Shown here in pieces: positions 1 to 8,320 of a DNA stretch of 64,000 nucleotides. Numbering within the stretch: the first letter of the stretch is position 1; each line of letters opens with the position of its first letter. The DNA comes from Porphyromonas sp. COT-239 OH1446 (GTDB taxonomy: Bacteria > Bacteroidota > Bacteroidia > Bacteroidales > Porphyromonadaceae). The stretch is taken from NCBI RefSeq assembly GCF_000768875.1, contig NZ_JRAO01000036.1, positions 15,672-79,671 of the forward strand, in the 5' to 3' direction. Both the position numbers and the translations under genes were made by a program. The notes under the pieces were generated by a model. The model ran no database searches and was not told where the DNA came from. It saw only the letters and a program-made list of their open reading frames with translations.

Positions 1-90
1 ATAAAGATACTAAATATCTCCCACTCTTGCAATAAAAACACCTCCTATTTTGAAACCGAAAAGACGGCAGTCCTTATACCGAACTCACGT

Positions 91-177
91 TAAGTAGGAT
101 CTCATTCGAGGCTCAGATAGGACCTCACTCGAGGTCTAAGTAGGAGTTCACTCGAGATCCTACTTAGATTCTCTTGA
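91..177. repeat. 23-bp tandem brick array, locus 1
   Basis: Three direct units with cores AAGTAGG, AGATAGG and AAGTAGG start at 92, 115 and 138, exactly 23 bp apart. Each is followed by a (G)ATCTCA..CGAGG-like half. The series ends with an inverted unit (CGAGATCCTACTTAG, 153-167), so the array closes as a partial palindrome. The rest of 1-258 shows no gene or RNA that I recognise. The same brick recurs at five other long gaps in the window. Confidence 0.85.
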
Positions 178-258
178 GCGATATTCACTGGGCAGGGCTT
201 GCCCTCCTCGCTGGGCAATTATATCACTCAGCCTCTAGTGATACAAGAAGAAATAGAG

Positions 259-266
259 TATCTTTG
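259..266 (+). promoter_or_regulatory. -7 promoter element for the RHH-like gene and tadA
   Basis: TATCTTTG matches the Bacteroidetes -7 consensus TAnnTTTG and lies 42 bases before the ATG at 309. No clear -33 TTTG is seen at the right distance, so this rests on the -7 motif and position. Confidence 0.5.
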
Positions 267-308
267 CAGATACTCATCATTATCCTACACGCCACCTATA
301 GTTTGGGC

Positions 309-512
309 ATGAACCGAAAACCCGATGGCGTACGCCAGCATACCCTAGTTGTGCGCCTTAACGATCGAGAGCAGAAGGCCCTCGAAGACCATTGTCGTCA
401 ATACAAGATAGCCAATCGATCTCGCTGGGTACGAGAGCAAATCTTGCTCGAGGTCTTGCGCCGTGCAGAGCAAGATAGTCCTATGCTCTTCGAGGAGGAG
501 GAGATGCGATGA
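309..512 (+). CDS. small ribbon-helix-helix-like protein
   Basis: This is a 67-residue protein. The frame is open further upstream, but the ATG at 309 follows a -7 promoter motif at 259-266 and begins a compact domain. The segment HTLVVRLNDREQKALEDHC, then a charged helix (SRWVREQILLEVLRR), looks like the beta-helix-helix of RHH or mobilization-type DNA-binding proteins. The tail is acidic (EEEE). Its stop overlaps the tadA start (ATGA, 509-512), so the two are probably translationally coupled. The RHH assignment is inferred from pattern only. It could be an autoregulator or an unrelated small protein. Confidence 0.6.
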   Translation: MNRKPDGVRQHTLVVRLNDREQKALEDHCRQYKIANRSRWVREQILLEVLRRAEQDSPMLFEEEEMR

Positions 513-967
513 AGTCGAGTGCACGCCTACAACCTCTCGACGATGAGTACTACATGCGCTTGGCCCTAGAGGAGGCACAGGTCGCTTTCGAGGCAGGGGA
601 AGTCCCTATCGGAGCCGTCGTCGTCTGTCAAGGGCAGGTCATTGCTCGGGCTCACAACCAGGTCGAGCAGCTCCGAGACCCCACTGCCCATGCCGAGATG
701 CTTGCCATTACGGCTGCCACTGAAGCCCTCTCGGCCTCTCGGCTCTCGGGCTGTAGTCTCTATGTAACCATCGAGCCCTGCCCGATGTGCGCAGGGGGAA
801 TTCGCTGGGCGAGGCTCTCCGAGGTGATCTACGGGGCAGCAGAGGAGAAGTTCGGCTACACGATCTACTCCTCGGAGATCCTCCCCTCCTCGTGTCGTAG
901 GCGTACGGGGGTGTTGGAGCAGGAGGCTCGGGCCTTGATGCAGGAGTTCTTCCGCTTGAGGCGTTAG
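509..967 (+). CDS. tadA: tRNA-specific adenosine deaminase TadA
   Basis: Predicted to deaminate A34 to inosine at the wobble position of tRNA-Arg(ACG), as a zinc-dependent dimer in the cytosol. The 152-residue length is normal. The deaminase zinc site is complete: HAE at residues 61-63 supplies the His ligand and the catalytic Glu, and PCPMC at 90-94 supplies the two Cys. The N-terminal PIGAVVV strand is typical of the family. It starts inside the stop codon of the upstream small gene. Guanine or cytosine deaminases share the fold, but the early helix and the CPMCAGGIRWARL segment favour TadA. Confidence 0.92.
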   Translation: MKSSARLQPLDDEYYMRLALEEAQVAFEAGEVPIGAVVVCQGQVIARAHNQVEQLRDPTAHAEMLAITAATEALSASRLSGCSLYVTIEPCPMCAGGIRWARLSEVIYGAAEEKFGYTIYSSEILPSSCRRRTGVLEQEARALMQEFFRLRR

Positions 968-1026
968 CTCGCTCCGACCCCTAGGGGCTTGGGGCTCTAG
1001 CCCCTCAAACAACTGAACCAAAACGA

Positions 1027-1953
1027 ATGAACTTCAAGGTATATATACTCGGATGTGGCTCTGCCTTGCCATCGTGTGCGCATCTTCCCTCATCGCAGGT
1101 TGTAGAGGTGCACAGTAAGCTCTATATGATAGACTGTGGCGAGGGTGCTCAGAGAGAATTTCGCCGCCATCGTCTGAACTTCAATCGTCTCAGAGCGATC
1201 TTTATCTCTCATCTACACGGAGATCACTGCTTCGGTCTGCCAGGCTTGCTATCTTCGCTGGGGCTACTCGGACGCACAGGGCAGCTCGATGTGTGGGGGC
1301 CTCGAGGCCTTAGAGCATTCCTCGAGCCAATCTTGCAACAGTTCTGCCATGGTATGTCCTACGAAGTCGTACTGCATGAAGTGGACGACCGACGCCATGC
1401 CTTGATCTTCGAGGATCGTTCGGTTCGTGTCTCGACACTCCCCCTAGAGCATCGGACACCGACAACGGGTTACCTCATCGAGGAGCAGCCTGCCGAGCCT
1501 CACATCAACAAGGCTCTAGCTGATGCGTACGACATTCCTCTGTCGGCCTATCCATCCCTCAAGCGAGGCGAAGACTTTGTAGCCCCCTCGGGGCGACGGA
1601 TCGCCAACGAACTGCTTGTCTCTCCTGCTCGAGCTGCTCGACGCTATGCCTATTGCTCTGATACTGCCTACTCTGAACGAATTATCCCTTGGATCGAGGG
1701 TATAGATCTGCTCTATCACGAGGCTACCTTCTCTAGCGAATACGCCTCTCGGGCTCTAGCCACTGGGCACAGTACGGCCGAGCAGGCTGCCCGTATCGCG
1801 CTCAAAGCTCGAGTAGGTCGCCTGGTCATAGGGCATTACTCGGCACGTCATCCCGACCCCGAACCGCTGCTACAGGAGGCACAGAGGCTCTTCCCCAAGA
1901 CGATCGCTGCCGAGGAGGGGCTCTGCCTGGAAATTGAGGCTCAAAAGCGTTGA
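1027..1953 (+). CDS. rnz: ribonuclease Z
   Basis: A 308-residue metallo-beta-lactamase-fold endonuclease expected to cut the 3' trailer from tRNA precursors. The zinc-binding HLHGDH motif lies at residues 62-67, with GCGSALP near the N terminus and EHRTPTTGYLIEE in the middle, all typical of short-form RNase Z. The late H-S/T motif (GHYSARHPD) is also present. It lies 59 bases after tadA, separated by a weak GC-rich hairpin near 983-1005, so two tRNA-maturation genes sit side by side. The arylsulfatase-like MBL family is the main alternative and is less likely given these motifs. Confidence 0.93.
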   Translation: MNFKVYILGCGSALPSCAHLPSSQVVEVHSKLYMIDCGEGAQREFRRHRLNFNRLRAIFISHLHGDHCFGLPGLLSSLGLLGRTGQLDVWGPRGLRAFLEPILQQFCHGMSYEVVLHEVDDRRHALIFEDRSVRVSTLPLEHRTPTTGYLIEEQPAEPHINKALADAYDIPLSAYPSLKRGEDFVAPSGRRIANELLVSPARAARRYAYCSDTAYSERIIPWIEGIDLLYHEATFSSEYASRALATGHSTAEQAARIALKARVGRLVIGHYSARHPDPEPLLQEAQRLFPKTIAAEEGLCLEIEAQKR

Positions 1954-1992
1954 GCCATTTTGTTAGATAGAATGTTAATAATGTAAAATACC

Positions 1993-2000
1993 TACCTTTG
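1993..2000 (+). promoter_or_regulatory. -7 promoter element for the DHODH-like gene
   Basis: TACCTTTG fits TAnnTTTG and lies 67 bases before the ATG at 2068. The -33 region is weak (TGTTA near 1973). Confidence 0.5.
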
Positions 2001-2067
2001 TCCTCAGAGTTGCTCCACGAAGCACCGATGGGCGATAGAAGTAGGGCAATCAAACACTTATTTGGTT

Positions 2068-3048
2068 ATGATAGACATCAGTACATCATTTGTAGGGCTG
2101 GAGCTCCAGAGCCCTCTCATTGTCGGTAGCTCAGGACTTACCCGCAACCTAGACAAGGTAAAATACTTTGCTAAGGTCGGCGCAGGTGCAGTTGTATGCA
2201 AATCTCTTTTCGAGGAGCAAATCGAGGCCCAAGGGCTTGAGATGCTTCGTCAGTCGGACTATCCCGAGGCCGCAGACTACATCGCCACTTATGTGCGCAG
2301 TGAGGAGCTGAGTCGCTATCTCGAGCACATCGAGAAGGCTCGTAAGGAGCTCACCATCCCTGTCATTGCGAGTATCAATTGTCGCTTGAGCAGCAGCTGG
2401 ATAGAGTTTGCCTCTCAGATCGAGCAAGCTGGGGCTCACGCCCTCGAGGTTAATATTATGCGCCTGGAGACAGATCTCTTCTTCGACCCCAAGAAGAATG
2501 AAGACTTCTATGTCCAGGTGGTTTCTGAGCTCTCGAAGCGTCTCTCGATCCCCATCATCGTCAAGCTCTCCCGTCATCATACTGCTATCCCTGCTCTTGT
2601 CGATAAGCTCCGTGCTGCAGGAGCTTCGGCAGTAACGCTTTTCAACCGAGCCTATCAGCCCGATATTGATCTGGATAAGGAGGAGCTCATTAGCGGAGAT
2701 ATCTTCACCCATGCGGGCGACTTTACCGATACGATGCGCTTCACAGGTCTCGTTAGCGGCCTCATCCCTCAGATTGAGATCAGTGCCTCTACTGGAGTCT
2801 ATACTTGGCAGGAGCTTGTCAAGGCTCTCCTCGTCGGGGCTCAGACTGCTCAGATGTGTACCGCCCTCTACAAGCAGGGCGCACCTGCCATCTCCGATGC
2901 CCTAATGGGGATGCGTATGTGGATGCAGAAGCAGGGCTATGAGCGCATCGATGAGTTTAGAGCTAGGCTCAACTCGACCTCTATCCCCGAGGCTGGGCTC
3001 TTCGAGCGGATGCAGTTTATGAAATACTTTAGTAGACACGTAGAGTAA
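2068..3048 (+). CDS. dihydroorotate dehydrogenase-like FMN protein
   Basis: A 326-residue TIM-barrel flavoprotein of the DHODH-like family. The start is taken at ATG 2068, although a TTG lies two codons upstream. N-terminal SPLIVGSSGLTRNLDKV and the barrel strands (IPVIASINCR, ALEVNIM, IPIIVKLSRH, ALLVGAQTAQMCTALYKQG) follow the DHODH layout. The Asn-Ile-Ser-Cys motif that holds the catalytic base of class 1 enzymes is replaced by EVNIMRLE, so orotate formation is doubtful. A complete PyrD with PyrK is encoded at 23.3-25.0 kb, so this paralogue probably acts on another substrate, which I cannot name. The next gene follows after 37 bases. Confidence 0.75.
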   Translation: MIDISTSFVGLELQSPLIVGSSGLTRNLDKVKYFAKVGAGAVVCKSLFEEQIEAQGLEMLRQSDYPEAADYIATYVRSEELSRYLEHIEKARKELTIPVIASINCRLSSSWIEFASQIEQAGAHALEVNIMRLETDLFFDPKKNEDFYVQVVSELSKRLSIPIIVKLSRHHTAIPALVDKLRAAGASAVTLFNRAYQPDIDLDKEELISGDIFTHAGDFTDTMRFTGLVSGLIPQIEISASTGVYTWQELVKALLVGAQTAQMCTALYKQGAPAISDALMGMRMWMQKQGYERIDEFRARLNSTSIPEAGLFERMQFMKYFSRHVE

Positions 3049-3085
3049 ATACGTGGAAAATTCAAATAATAGACAAGAAAAGACT

Positions 3086-3757
3086 ATGAACAAAAAGACT
3101 TTTGGTATAGCATTCCTCATGGGGGCTATGCTCCTCTCTAGTTGCGGTCTCAGCAACGCCATCAAGGGAGGTGGTATTGGTTCGGCTGCTGGTGCTGCCC
3201 TCGGTGCAGGTATCGGTAAGATCGCAGGCAATACTGGCCTTGGTGCTGCCATCGGAGCTGTAGTCGGAGGTACTGCTGGTACTCTAATTGGCAACAAGAT
3301 GGACAAGCAGAAGCGTGAGCTCGAGGAGAAGGTCAAGAATGCGAAGATCGAGTCCATCAACGAGGGGCAGGCTATTCGTGTAACCTTCGATAGTGGGATC
3401 CTCTTCGCCACCGGCTCTTCAGTCCTCGGGGCAAACTCTCAGACTGCCCTCAAGGACTTCGCTGCCAGCATTGCCAGCAACCCTCAGACACTGCTGCAGA
3501 TCATTGGGCACACCGATAACACTGGCTCAGACAAGGTCAATGATCCTCTTTCGGTCAATCGTGCCAAGAGCGTCTACACTTACCTTACTTCGCATGGCAT
3601 TGCCGCTGAGCGCATGACCTACCTGGGTAAGGGAAGCCATGAGCCTATCGCCGACAATACTACAGCCTCTGGCCGCAAGGAGAACCGCCGTGTAGAGGTG
3701 TACATCCTCCCTAGCCAGGAGATGATCGAGGCAGCCCAAAAGGGAACGCTCAAGTAA
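3086..3757 (+). CDS. OmpA-family lipoprotein with glycine-zipper region
   Basis: A 223-residue YiaD-type envelope lipoprotein. The start ATG 3086 gives a clean signal peptide (MNKKTFGIAFLMGAMLL) with lipobox LSSC, so it should be lipidated. Residues 27-70 form a Gly/Ala-rich zipper (GGGIGSAAGAALGAGIG). The C-terminal half is an OmpA peptidoglycan-binding domain with GHTDNTGSDKVNDPLSVNRA and RKENRRVEVYI. Its expected job is to tether the outer membrane to peptidoglycan. It follows the DHODH-like gene closely and ends before a strong hairpin at 3778-3817. Confidence 0.88.
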   Translation: MNKKTFGIAFLMGAMLLSSCGLSNAIKGGGIGSAAGAALGAGIGKIAGNTGLGAAIGAVVGGTAGTLIGNKMDKQKRELEEKVKNAKIESINEGQAIRVTFDSGILFATGSSVLGANSQTALKDFAASIASNPQTLLQIIGHTDNTGSDKVNDPLSVNRAKSVYTYLTSHGIAAERMTYLGKGSHEPIADNTTASGRKENRRVEVYILPSQEMIEAAQKGTLK

Positions 3758-3777
3758 GCCTCAAGATTACTCTCGAT

Positions 3778-3820
3778 ATGGGGAGGGGTGTGGCCAAAGG
3801 CTGCTATCCCTCCCCATCCT
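3778..3820 (+). terminator. hairpin after the OmpA lipoprotein gene
   Basis: ATGGGGAGGG at 3778-3787 pairs perfectly with CCCTCCCCAT at 3808-3817, followed by CCTTATTA. It lies 20 bases after the stop and before an independent gene. Confidence 0.7.
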
Positions 3821-3856
3821 TATTACGTTGCTACAGAAACTTTATCACCTAAGTCT

Positions 3857-4795
3857 ATGTTCGCCCGACTCATCTCTATCGGGGCTCTGTCTGCCCTCAT
3901 CCTTCTCTCTCCCTCATGCCTCAACAGGGCAAGCAAGCAGAGCCTCTCGTCCGATACGCTATCCATTGAGGAGTTGCTCGTTCGTTTACCTGAGCCTCCT
4001 GCTCACTTAGCTTCGGCCCATGAGCAGGCTCGCTATATGGTCGATCACTTTTGGGACAATATCAATCTGTCCGATCCTAGCATCATAACGCATGCAGAGG
4101 CCTACGAGGAGGCTATCGTTACCTACCTTGGCCTTCTGACCAGCCTCCCCCTAGAAGAGGTGCGTCCGCAGCTGCTCTATCCGCTCGAGCAGATGGTGAA
4201 GCAGCCCCTTCTATACACCATGACCCTCTATCGCAAGTATCTCTACGAAGCCGATTCGCCCCTAACGAATGAGGATTTCTTCCGTCCCGTGCTCGAATGG
4301 GCCATCTCTTCGCCTCGTGTAGATCAGCCCTACCAGGAGCAAGCCTCACTGATGCTGAAGCTCATCAACAAGAATAGAGTAGGGCAGCAGGCCGAAGACT
4401 TCCTCTACAAGACTGCGGATGAACGCAGTCTTCGCCTCAGTCAGATTAAGTCTCCCTACACGATGGTGATCTTTTCCTCAATAGGTTGCCCATACTGTCG
4501 AGAGGTAATGAGCTATCTGAAGGAGCAGAAGAGTCTCGCTCAGATGGCTGCTCGAGGGCAGCTGACACTGCTGGTCATTTACCTCGGAGAGGGGGCCTCC
4601 AGCTATATTGAGCAGAGAGGTATCGCCCCCGAATGGGCGACTGTGGGCTATGATCCTGAGGGTGAGATCATGCGGAGGCCACTCTACGATCTCAAGGCCA
4701 GCCCCACTTGCTATCTCTTGAGAGGCTCTCGAGAGGTCATTATGAAGGATGCTATGCCTGATGAGATCGTCCGTTATCTACAGATGCACGAATAG
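3857..4795 (+). CDS. thioredoxin-fold lipoprotein (DUF5106-like)
   Basis: A 312-residue envelope protein. Start ATG 3857 gives a signal sequence with a lipobox-like LSPSC. The N-terminal half is helical (HFWDNINLSD...), resembling the DUF5106 region found before thioredoxin domains in Bacteroidales. The C-terminal half is thioredoxin-like: YTMVIFSSIGCPYCREVMSY carries a CPYC redox pair, and SPTCYLL resembles the cis-Pro loop. It is probably a periplasmic disulfide or thiol reductase, substrate unknown. It lies between two strong hairpins, so it is likely monocistronic. Confidence 0.75.
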   Translation: MFARLISIGALSALILLSPSCLNRASKQSLSSDTLSIEELLVRLPEPPAHLASAHEQARYMVDHFWDNINLSDPSIITHAEAYEEAIVTYLGLLTSLPLEEVRPQLLYPLEQMVKQPLLYTMTLYRKYLYEADSPLTNEDFFRPVLEWAISSPRVDQPYQEQASLMLKLINKNRVGQQAEDFLYKTADERSLRLSQIKSPYTMVIFSSIGCPYCREVMSYLKEQKSLAQMAARGQLTLLVIYLGEGASSYIEQRGIAPEWATVGYDPEGEIMRRPLYDLKASPTCYLLRGSREVIMKDAMPDEIVRYLQMHE

Positions 4796-4814
4796 ATCGA
4801 GCGGGATATAAGTC

Positions 4815-4854
4815 AGGGGGAGGGGCAATTAGATGCCCCTCCCCCTTGTCTTTT
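4815..4854. terminator. bidirectional terminator between convergent genes
   Basis: AGGGGGAGGGGCA (4815-4827) pairs with TGCCCCTCCCCCT (4834-4846) around a 6-nt loop, then TGTCTTTT on the plus strand. It serves the rightward thioredoxin-fold gene and possibly the leftward transporter gene. Confidence 0.88.
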
Positions 4855-4867
4855 ACTACCTGCTTCG

Positions 4868-6547
4868 TTAGAGATAGAAGAGTAATAGGATCTGTGCCGT
4901 AATGATGCGAACAAACATTGCTACGGGATACACGGTCGCATAGGCAACAGAGGAGGCGCGGCTTCCGGTCTGCTCCTCTGCAAAGTCAAGAGCCATAGGG
5001 TTAGCCATCGTCCCACTGAGGAAGCCTGCCGTCTCGGGATAACCCTTCCCTCTAAGCTTGAGGGCAAAAAGTCCGACAAGCACAGTGGGTACGACAGTGA
5101 TGAAGAACCCAAGAGCCACCCACAAGAGTCCCCCACCATCAATTAGAGTCTCGACAAAGTGCTCGCCACTGGAGAGGCCTAGAGCAGCGAAGAAGATCGC
5201 TATACCAAGCTGTTTGATTAGCTGTGTAGCACTATTGGTCATGTAGGTTGCCAGGCGAAGCCTTGGGCCAAAAGCTCCCATCAAGATCCCAATGATGATA
5301 GGCCCGCCCGCCAGTCCTAGGCGTATGGGGATGCTCATGCCTGGGATAAAGACAGGGAGTGTCCCGAGAGCACAGCCCAGCAGTAGCCCGAAGAAGAAGC
5401 TCACGAGCTTGGGTTTGTCGAGCATTTGGATCGAGTCTCCCATGAGCTTGCTCACCTGCGAGAGTGCTCCAGCCTCGCCTAAGACTGTGAGGCGGTCGCC
5501 ATGCTGGAGGTAGAGCTCGGGGTTGGGGAGTAGTTCGATGCCAGCTCGGTCGATACGGGTAATGTTGATCCCGTACTTATTGCGCAGCTTGAGAGAACCG
5601 AGCTTAGCACCGTTGAGGTCGGGGTTGGTGATGATGAGTCGCTTGGAGACGAGATTATCATCGATAGCATCCCAGTTGATATCTGGGCGGTTCCAGTCTT
5701 TTCCCTCCTCCCTCTTGCCGAAGTATTGGGTGAGGGTATCTACATCCTCTTGCTTCGAGAGGATCAAGAGGTGGTCTCCCTGCTGCACCTGACTCTGTGA
5801 GGTAGGCACGATCAAATGCCCATCTCGCCAAATACGAGAGATGATGAAGTGTAGATTGATCCTGCTGACGAGATCTCTGACACTGAGGCCACTGAGCTCA
5901 GGATTGATCACCTCAAACTCTGTAACGAAGGCCTCTCTAGCCTCCTCCTGCTCCTGCTCTTGCTCCTTGGGGTGAAGCCAGTCCAGCACGACAAAGGCGA
6001 GGATAACGCCCACGATGCCGAGGGGGTAAGTAACAGCCCCAGCCAGGGCCACGTCGGCGACCTCTCGTGTTGCATCGGGGTATGCTGACTGAAGCGTACT
6101 CTGCACCGCAGCCAGTACGGGCGTATTAGTAACAGCTCCCGACATGATGCCCAGGAGATTGGCCATGGAGACGTCGAAGAGGTAGTGGAAGAGGATGATG
6201 AAGACGTAGGTTACTGCCATGAGCAGCACCCCATAGAGGTTGTAGATGACGCCCTGGTTCCTCAGCGAGGGGAAGAATGAGGGCCCAACCTCTAGCCCTA
6301 GGGCGTAGACGAAGATGACTAGACCGAAGTTTTGGGCGAAGGTCAAGATCTCATAATCGGTTGGCATCCCCAGGTGGGCGAGCAAGATCCCTGTGAAGAA
6401 GACAAAGGTAACGCCGAGGGTTACCTTTCCAAAGCGCATTTTGGCCAGTAAAAGGCCGACAGCACAGACGAGCGTAAGCACTACAATAGTCTGTGTACCA
6501 GAGGGCTCGATGAAGGTCTCGAGCAACCATTGTTTCATTGTATCCAT
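4868..6547 (-). CDS. YidE/AspT-type transporter with two TrkA-C (RCK_C) domains
   Basis: A 559-residue inner-membrane protein of the aspartate-alanine exchanger superfamily. It has five or six hydrophobic segments (about residues 10-170), a soluble middle with two TrkA-C-type repeats (both ending in HLLILS or DRLTVLGE-type strands, about 210-370), and a second membrane half (about 380-559) with GxxxG-rich helices. Family members exchange amino or dicarboxylic acids, but the substrate cannot be read here. The start at 6547 (MDTMKQW) lies about 28 bases after the predicted transcription start. ATG 6538 is the alternative. Confidence 0.85.
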   Translation of the reverse strand: MDTMKQWLLETFIEPSGTQTIVVLTLVCAVGLLLAKMRFGKVTLGVTFVFFTGILLAHLGMPTDYEILTFAQNFGLVIFVYALGLEVGPSFFPSLRNQGVIYNLYGVLLMAVTYVFIILFHYLFDVSMANLLGIMSGAVTNTPVLAAVQSTLQSAYPDATREVADVALAGAVTYPLGIVGVILAFVVLDWLHPKEQEQEQEEAREAFVTEFEVINPELSGLSVRDLVSRINLHFIISRIWRDGHLIVPTSQSQVQQGDHLLILSKQEDVDTLTQYFGKREEGKDWNRPDINWDAIDDNLVSKRLIITNPDLNGAKLGSLKLRNKYGINITRIDRAGIELLPNPELYLQHGDRLTVLGEAGALSQVSKLMGDSIQMLDKPKLVSFFFGLLLGCALGTLPVFIPGMSIPIRLGLAGGPIIIGILMGAFGPRLRLATYMTNSATQLIKQLGIAIFFAALGLSSGEHFVETLIDGGGLLWVALGFFITVVPTVLVGLFALKLRGKGYPETAGFLSGTMANPMALDFAEEQTGSRASSVAYATVYPVAMFVRIITAQILLLFYL

Positions 6548-6581
6548 TGATCGTATAGGTATCCCTATCAAAATTGAGCTG

Positions 6582-6589
6582 CAAAGTTA
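6582..6589 (-). promoter_or_regulatory. -7 promoter element for the YidE-type transporter gene
   Basis: TAACTTTG on the minus strand, 34 bases before the ATG at 6547. It matches TAnnTTTG. The -33 element is unclear. Confidence 0.55.
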
Positions 6590-6616
6590 TTTAAAAAGAG
6601 ACTTCATCACATCGTC

Positions 6617-7399
6617 TTACCGGCTATGGCGTCGGATGCTCTCGGAGAGTAGACGGTAGATTTGGCTGAGGAGCAGATCCTCCTGGATGAGTTCTAGGTG
6701 TCGATTCATAGTCTCCTCATCGCCTCGAATGGCCGGCCCTGTCTGCATGCTCCTGGGGTTATAGAGCTCAGCCTTGGCCATTGTCTCTCGCACGAGAGGG
6801 TATAGAGCCTTAGGGTCAAGGTCATGCCTCTTGAGATAATCCTCCGAAAGGGCTAGCAGATGATTGGTGAAGTTGCAGGCCAGTACAGCAGCCAAATGTA
6901 GATGCCCCCTCTGTTGGCTGTCAGCTCGATACACACAGCCTGAGAGACTACGAGCGAAGCTCTCTAGACGGGCAGCTACCTCCTCGTCGCTACCCTCAAT
7001 ATATAGGGGGAGCTCTCGAGGGTCTATCGAACGAGCCTTGCTGAGTGTCTGTAGCGGATAGAGGACACCACATTTCGAGTGCCAAGCCATCATCTTGTCT
7101 AGAGGGACGCTGCCTGCCGTGTGGGCCCATAGCCCGCCGTGGGTCGCAGGCATAGTATGCCAAAGAGCTTCGAGGCTGTCGTCAGGGGTGCAGAAGAGAT
7201 ACAGGTCTGCAGAGGTGGGCAAGGCCTGGAGATTATCCACACAGACGGGACAATAGCTCAGCTGTTGCCCAAGCTCTAGGGCAGAGGAATGCCTTCGGCT
7301 GTAGATGTGGCTGAGTGTGCCCCGAGGATAAGACTGATCTATAGCTCGAGCCAAGTGCGTGGCTACATTGCCTGCGCCGATGAGTACGATCTGTTTCAT
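6617..7399 (-). CDS. Rossmann-like / DUF2520 protein
   Basis: A 260-residue protein with an N-terminal NAD(P)-binding Rossmann fold (IVLIGAGNVATHLARAI) and a C-terminal helical DUF2520-type domain (HLAAVLACNFTNHLLALSEDYL, residues about 155-255). The layout resembles pyrroline-5-carboxylate and 3-hydroxyisobutyrate dehydrogenases, but the substrate is unknown. Its start overlaps the stop of the nitroreductase gene by ATGA (7396-7399), so the pair should be co-translated. Confidence 0.82.
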   Translation of the reverse strand: MKQIVLIGAGNVATHLARAIDQSYPRGTLSHIYSRRHSSALELGQQLSYCPVCVDNLQALPTSADLYLFCTPDDSLEALWHTMPATHGGLWAHTAGSVPLDKMMAWHSKCGVLYPLQTLSKARSIDPRELPLYIEGSDEEVAARLESFARSLSGCVYRADSQQRGHLHLAAVLACNFTNHLLALSEDYLKRHDLDPKALYPLVRETMAKAELYNPRSMQTGPAIRGDEETMNRHLELIQEDLLLSQIYRLLSESIRRHSR

Positions 7400-7986
7400 G
7401 CTTGTGTGGAGGGTGTCTCGCCGTTACCTTGAGCCGAGGAGTCGGCTTCGAGGCTAGGATAATAGCCAATGTGTATCTGTTCCCAGCGAAGGCTGTCGCT
7501 CTTGTGTGGCTCCAGCTCTTCAGCCTTGTGTCCTATAGCTAGGGCACAGAGTACCTCTAGCTGGTAGGGAATGTGGAGCAATTGGCGGACATACTCCGAG
7601 CAGTCCTGCCCATTGGCCGTGTATTGCCCATAGACTGCTGCCCAGCATGACCCTAGACCTAGAGCTTCACACTGTAGCTGCATATAGCCAGCGGCAAGGG
7701 ACGCATCGGCCATCCAACTCTCACACTCCATGGGCGATCCCAGGACAATCACTGCTAGGGGTACTTCTCGAAGGAATGCTGCCCCCTCGGCACGCATGTA
7801 GCTTAGAGCCTCGAGGTGCTCGGGGTCTTCGACAAGGATAAACTGAGTGGTATGCGCCCCTCTGGAGGATGGGGCTCTGAGGCCAGCCTCGAGGATCGTG
7901 CTCACCTCTAGAGGATCGAGGACCTCGGAGCTGTAGCGGCGAATGGATCTGCGCTGGCGGATGATGTCTAATAGTTGTTGGGCCAT
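7396..7986 (-). CDS. nitroreductase-family FMN oxidoreductase
   Basis: A 196-residue flavoprotein. RRSIRRYSSEVLDP near residues 12-25 is the FMN phosphate-binding start of the family. RAPSSRGAHTTQFILVED follows, and the GLGSCWAAVYG loop lies in the C-terminal half. Such enzymes pass electrons from NAD(P)H to nitro compounds, quinones or flavins; the natural substrate is unknown. It is the first gene of a two-gene unit with the DUF2520 gene, with a -7 element 26 bases upstream. Confidence 0.88.
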   Translation of the reverse strand: MAQQLLDIIRQRRSIRRYSSEVLDPLEVSTILEAGLRAPSSRGAHTTQFILVEDPEHLEALSYMRAEGAAFLREVPLAVIVLGSPMECESWMADASLAAGYMQLQCEALGLGSCWAAVYGQYTANGQDCSEYVRQLLHIPYQLEVLCALAIGHKAEELEPHKSDSLRWEQIHIGYYPSLEADSSAQGNGETPSTQA

Positions 7987-8011
7987 TGTTCGTCTTGTTT
8001 TGAGTTTGCTG

Positions 8012-8019
8012 CAAAGGTA
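8012..8019 (-). promoter_or_regulatory. -7 promoter element for the nitroreductase gene
   Basis: TACCTTTG on the minus strand, 25 bases before the ATG at 7986. A TTG at 8038-8036 is a candidate -33 but is spaced a little short (16 bases). Confidence 0.6.
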
Positions 8020-8128
8020 CGGTTTATCGTAGGATCAAGCCTCCGTCCTTTGACTCTTGGGTGAAGACCCATAGGGGTCTCTGACAAGATCTCGATAGGG
8101 CTCAGGGTGAATGCCCGAGGGAGGGTCG

Positions 8129-8225
8129 GCTGAGATCCAAGTAGGATCTCAATGGAGCTCCTATTTGAGTCTCCACTGCGCTCCTACTTAGACCTCGGTG
8201 GAGCTCCTACTTGGGTCTCCATTGC
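8129..8225. repeat. 23-bp tandem brick array, locus 2
   Basis: One direct core (AAGTAGGATCTC at 8139) is followed by inverted cores CTCCTATTT, CTCCTACTT and CTCCTACTT starting at 8158, 8181 and 8204, exactly 23 bp apart. Further degenerate inverted cores (CTTCTACTTAT, CTCCTACTTATG) lie near 8307-8340. The intergenic gap 7987-8513 contains little else apart from the second brick family and two promoters. Confidence 0.85.
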
Positions 8226-8320
8226 ATCCCTTACAGACTACTAACTTACGAGATTTTGTTTTGTAAGTTGGCAGCCTAATGACTGCTAACTTATAAGATT
8301 TTTCGCTTCTACTTATATCC
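8226..8320. repeat. 45-bp-period palindromic brick, copy A
   Basis: Read on the minus strand, AATCTTATAAGTTAG is followed by an inverted half GCCAACTTACAA and a second AATCTCGTAAGTTAG 45 bases later. The same module occurs at 51991-52110 in the opposite orientation, joined to 23-bp bricks at the same junction (AGCGAAAAATCTTATAAG). Confidence 0.8.

Noticed and set aside
174-308. Longer N terminus for the RHH-like gene
   Set aside because: The extension begins without ATG at a promoter-proximal position, precedes the -7 motif at 259-266, and adds low-similarity sequence.
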